In this document: positions 6,770 to 7,818 of the stretch, piece by piece
Numbering within the stretch: the first letter of the stretch is position 1
How the letters are laid out: each line of letters begins with the position of its first letter
NCBI GenBank assembly: GCA_937876385.1
Contig: CALFHQ010000356.1
Location: forward strand, 1 to 7,818
Source of the DNA: an uncultured Pseudomonadota bacterium
GTDB taxonomy: Bacteria > Myxococcota_A > UBA9042 > CAIXZC01
Reading direction: 5' to 3'
DNA: 7,818 bases
The notes under the pieces: generated by a model
What the model was told of the DNA's origin: nothing
Seen by the model: the letters and a program-made list of their open reading frames with translations, nothing else
Database searches by the model: none
Made by a program: the position numbers and the translations under genes

Positions 6770-6799
6770 ATTCTAGCGCCTAAGCGGGGGCTCTGTCCA
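6770..6799 (-). promoter_or_regulatory. Candidate sigma70-type promoter of the hypFCDEAB operon
   Basis: On the minus strand, TGGACA (6799-6794) and TAGAAT (6775-6770) each match the -35 and -10 consensus at five of six bases, with an 18-bp spacer. Transcription would start near 6763, leaving a leader of about 65 nt before the hypF GTG at 6696. It lies in the 179-bp divergent region (6697-6875) shared with the peptidase gene. I found no convincing plus-strand promoter in that region. A sigma54-like TGGC...TTGCA match (minus strand, near 6825) has spacing one base too short. Confidence 0.45.
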
Positions 6800-6875
6800 C
6801 GAAAATGCTTGCAACCAGAGGCCATTTTGAAGGACAACCAAGCGCTGAATGCAACCCTTGTTCGGGAGTTTGATT

Positions 6876-7818
6876 ATGACGAGAATCCTTGCCATTGCAT
6901 CGGTCGTGTCCACCATCCTGGTCATCGCCTGTGCCACCCAACCGCACCAATCCACCAAACCCGCAAAGTCGGAGAGTCAGACCATGGAGACCCCAGCAAA
7001 TCCCTTCCTTGAAGAATGGGCCACCCCCTTTGGTGTTCCCCCCTTCGACCGCATCGAAAACCGTCACTACCTCCCGGCGTTCAAAGCATCTCTGGAAGCC
7101 CACAACAAAGAGATCGATGCCATCGTCAACAACCCCGACGCCCCTACCTTCGAGAACACCATTGCGGCCTTCGACCGCTCGGGGAGCCTGCTGGCGAGAG
7201 TGGCGCGGGTCTTCTACGGACTCCTCTCAGCTCGAACCGATGATGAGATGAACGGCATCGCTCAGAAGGTCTCCCCCCTCCTCACCAACCACGAAGACAG
7301 CATTCGGCTGAACGAGGGGCTCTTTGCTCGAATCAAGGCGGTGCACGACCAGATGGGAGAACTGGAGCTGTCGGTGGAGCAAGCGACCCTGGTCGAGGAG
7401 TTCTACCAGGACTTCGTTCGAGGAGGGGCCAACCTCTCCGCCACGGACAAACAGTCGCTGCGGGAAATCAACGAGAAGTTGGGGCTGTTGACCCTCAAAT
7501 TCGGACAGAACATCCTGAAGGAAACCAACCGCTTCGAGATGGTCATCGATGACGAGAACGATCTGGCCGGCTTGCCCCTGGCCTCCATTTCGGGTGCGGC
7601 TTCCGCTGCCAAAGAGCGGGGAACCAAGGGCAAGTGGCTGTTTACCCTGCACAAACCCAGCCTCATCCCCTTCTTGCAGTACTCTAAGCGCCGAGAGCTT
7701 CGAGAGAAGATGTTCAAAGGATACATCAACCAGGGAGCCAACGGGGACAACCTCGACAACCGCAAGCTCATCGACGAGATTGTCGAGCGGGAGATGTTGA
7801 TTGACCGGGATCGCCGCG
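6876..7818 (+). CDS. M3-family metallopeptidase lipoprotein (Dcp/oligopeptidase-like), N-terminal 314 residues
   Basis: The frame is open from the ATG at 6876 to the right edge. The protein starts with a short signal peptide, a hydrophobic stretch at residues 4-18 and a lipobox ending at Cys19 (VIAC), so it should be lipid-anchored. A Ser/Lys/Gln-rich linker follows. Then comes the M3 N-terminal signature NPFLEEWATPFGVPPFDRI (43-61), with HYLPAF (64-69) and the helical FENTIAAFDRSGSLL region. This matches Dcp/oligopeptidase A-type peptidases, zinc enzymes that degrade short peptides. The catalytic HExxH motif lies much later in this family, so it is outside the window and activity cannot be judged. 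GGGAG lies seven bases before the ATG. A later in-frame ATG (6984) would give a cytoplasmic form but would lose the clear signal. It points away from the hyp operon and has no obvious link to hydrogenase maturation, so it probably marks the cluster's edge. Confidence 0.88.
   Translation, partial: MTRILAIASVVSTILVIACATQPHQSTKPAKSESQTMETPANPFLEEWATPFGVPPFDRIENRHYLPAFKASLEAHNKEIDAIVNNPDAPTFENTIAAFDRSGSLLARVARVFYGLLSARTDDEMNGIAQKVSPLLTNHEDSIRLNEGLFARIKAVHDQMGELELSVEQATLVEEFYQDFVRGGANLSATDKQSLREINEKLGLLTLKFGQNILKETNRFEMVIDDENDLAGLPLASISGAASAAKERGTKGKWLFTLHKPSLIPFLQYSKRRELREKMFKGYINQGANGDNLDNRKLIDEIVEREMLIDRDRR

Noticed and set aside
6815..6835. Possible sigma54 promoter upstream of hypF (minus strand, TGGC...TTGCA)
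   Set aside because: The GG-GC spacing is one base short, which sigma54 does not normally tolerate. The sigma70-like pair nearby is a better match.
6697..6837. N-terminal extension of hypF to an ATG at 6837
   Set aside because: The extra 47 residues do not resemble the HypF N-terminus, lie over the best promoter candidate and would give an unusually long protein.
1..7818. CRISPR arrays, tRNA or rRNA genes, insertion sequences, defence genes
   Set aside because: I looked for repeated spacers, transposase motifs and terminal inverted repeats, and for RNA gene signatures, and saw none. Almost the whole window is explained by the listed genes.

Overview
The window is almost entirely a [NiFe]-hydrogenase maturation locus from a moderately GC-rich bacterium. 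I favour an anaerobic or facultative proteobacterium-like lineage such as Desulfobacterota or Myxococcota. The grounds are an HdrA-type gene, a complete Hyp set, Shine-Dalgarno starts, and a lipoprotein signal peptide on an M3 peptidase. The taxonomic guess is inference only.

Layout, left to right. Bases 1-226 (minus strand) hold the first 75 codons of an HdrA-like flavin/iron-sulfur protein that runs off the left edge. Bases 227-511 are a divergent regulatory region with an 11-bp direct repeat and a 7-bp inverted repeat. Bases 512-994 (plus) encode a [NiFe]-hydrogenase large-subunit maturation endopeptidase. It converges with the end of hypB, leaving only 11 bp between them. From 6696 down to 1006 on the minus strand runs one operon, hypF-hypC-hypD-hypE-hypA-hypB. 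Its genes overlap or lie 1 nt apart, except for a 67-nt hypF-hypC gap that contains a small perfect hairpin. Bases 6697-6875 are a divergent promoter region with a good sigma70-like candidate for the hyp operon. Bases 6876-7818 (plus) encode the N-terminal half of an M3-family (Dcp/oligopeptidase A-like) lipoprotein peptidase, cut by the right edge before its metal site.

How the genes work together: HypF and HypE make cyanide ligands from carbamoyl phosphate. HypC and HypD assemble the Fe(CN)2CO unit. HypA and HypB insert nickel. The endopeptidase then trims the large-subunit C-terminus. No hydrogenase structural gene lies inside the window. The HdrA gene next to the protease suggests that the client could be an Hdr-linked (group 3c, Mvh-like) hydrogenase encoded beyond the left edge. 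This is a testable inference.

I do not see a clearly undescribed system here. The most interesting signals are the HdrA/maturation linkage, the repeated element in the hdrA leader, and a few residue-level departures in HypB.
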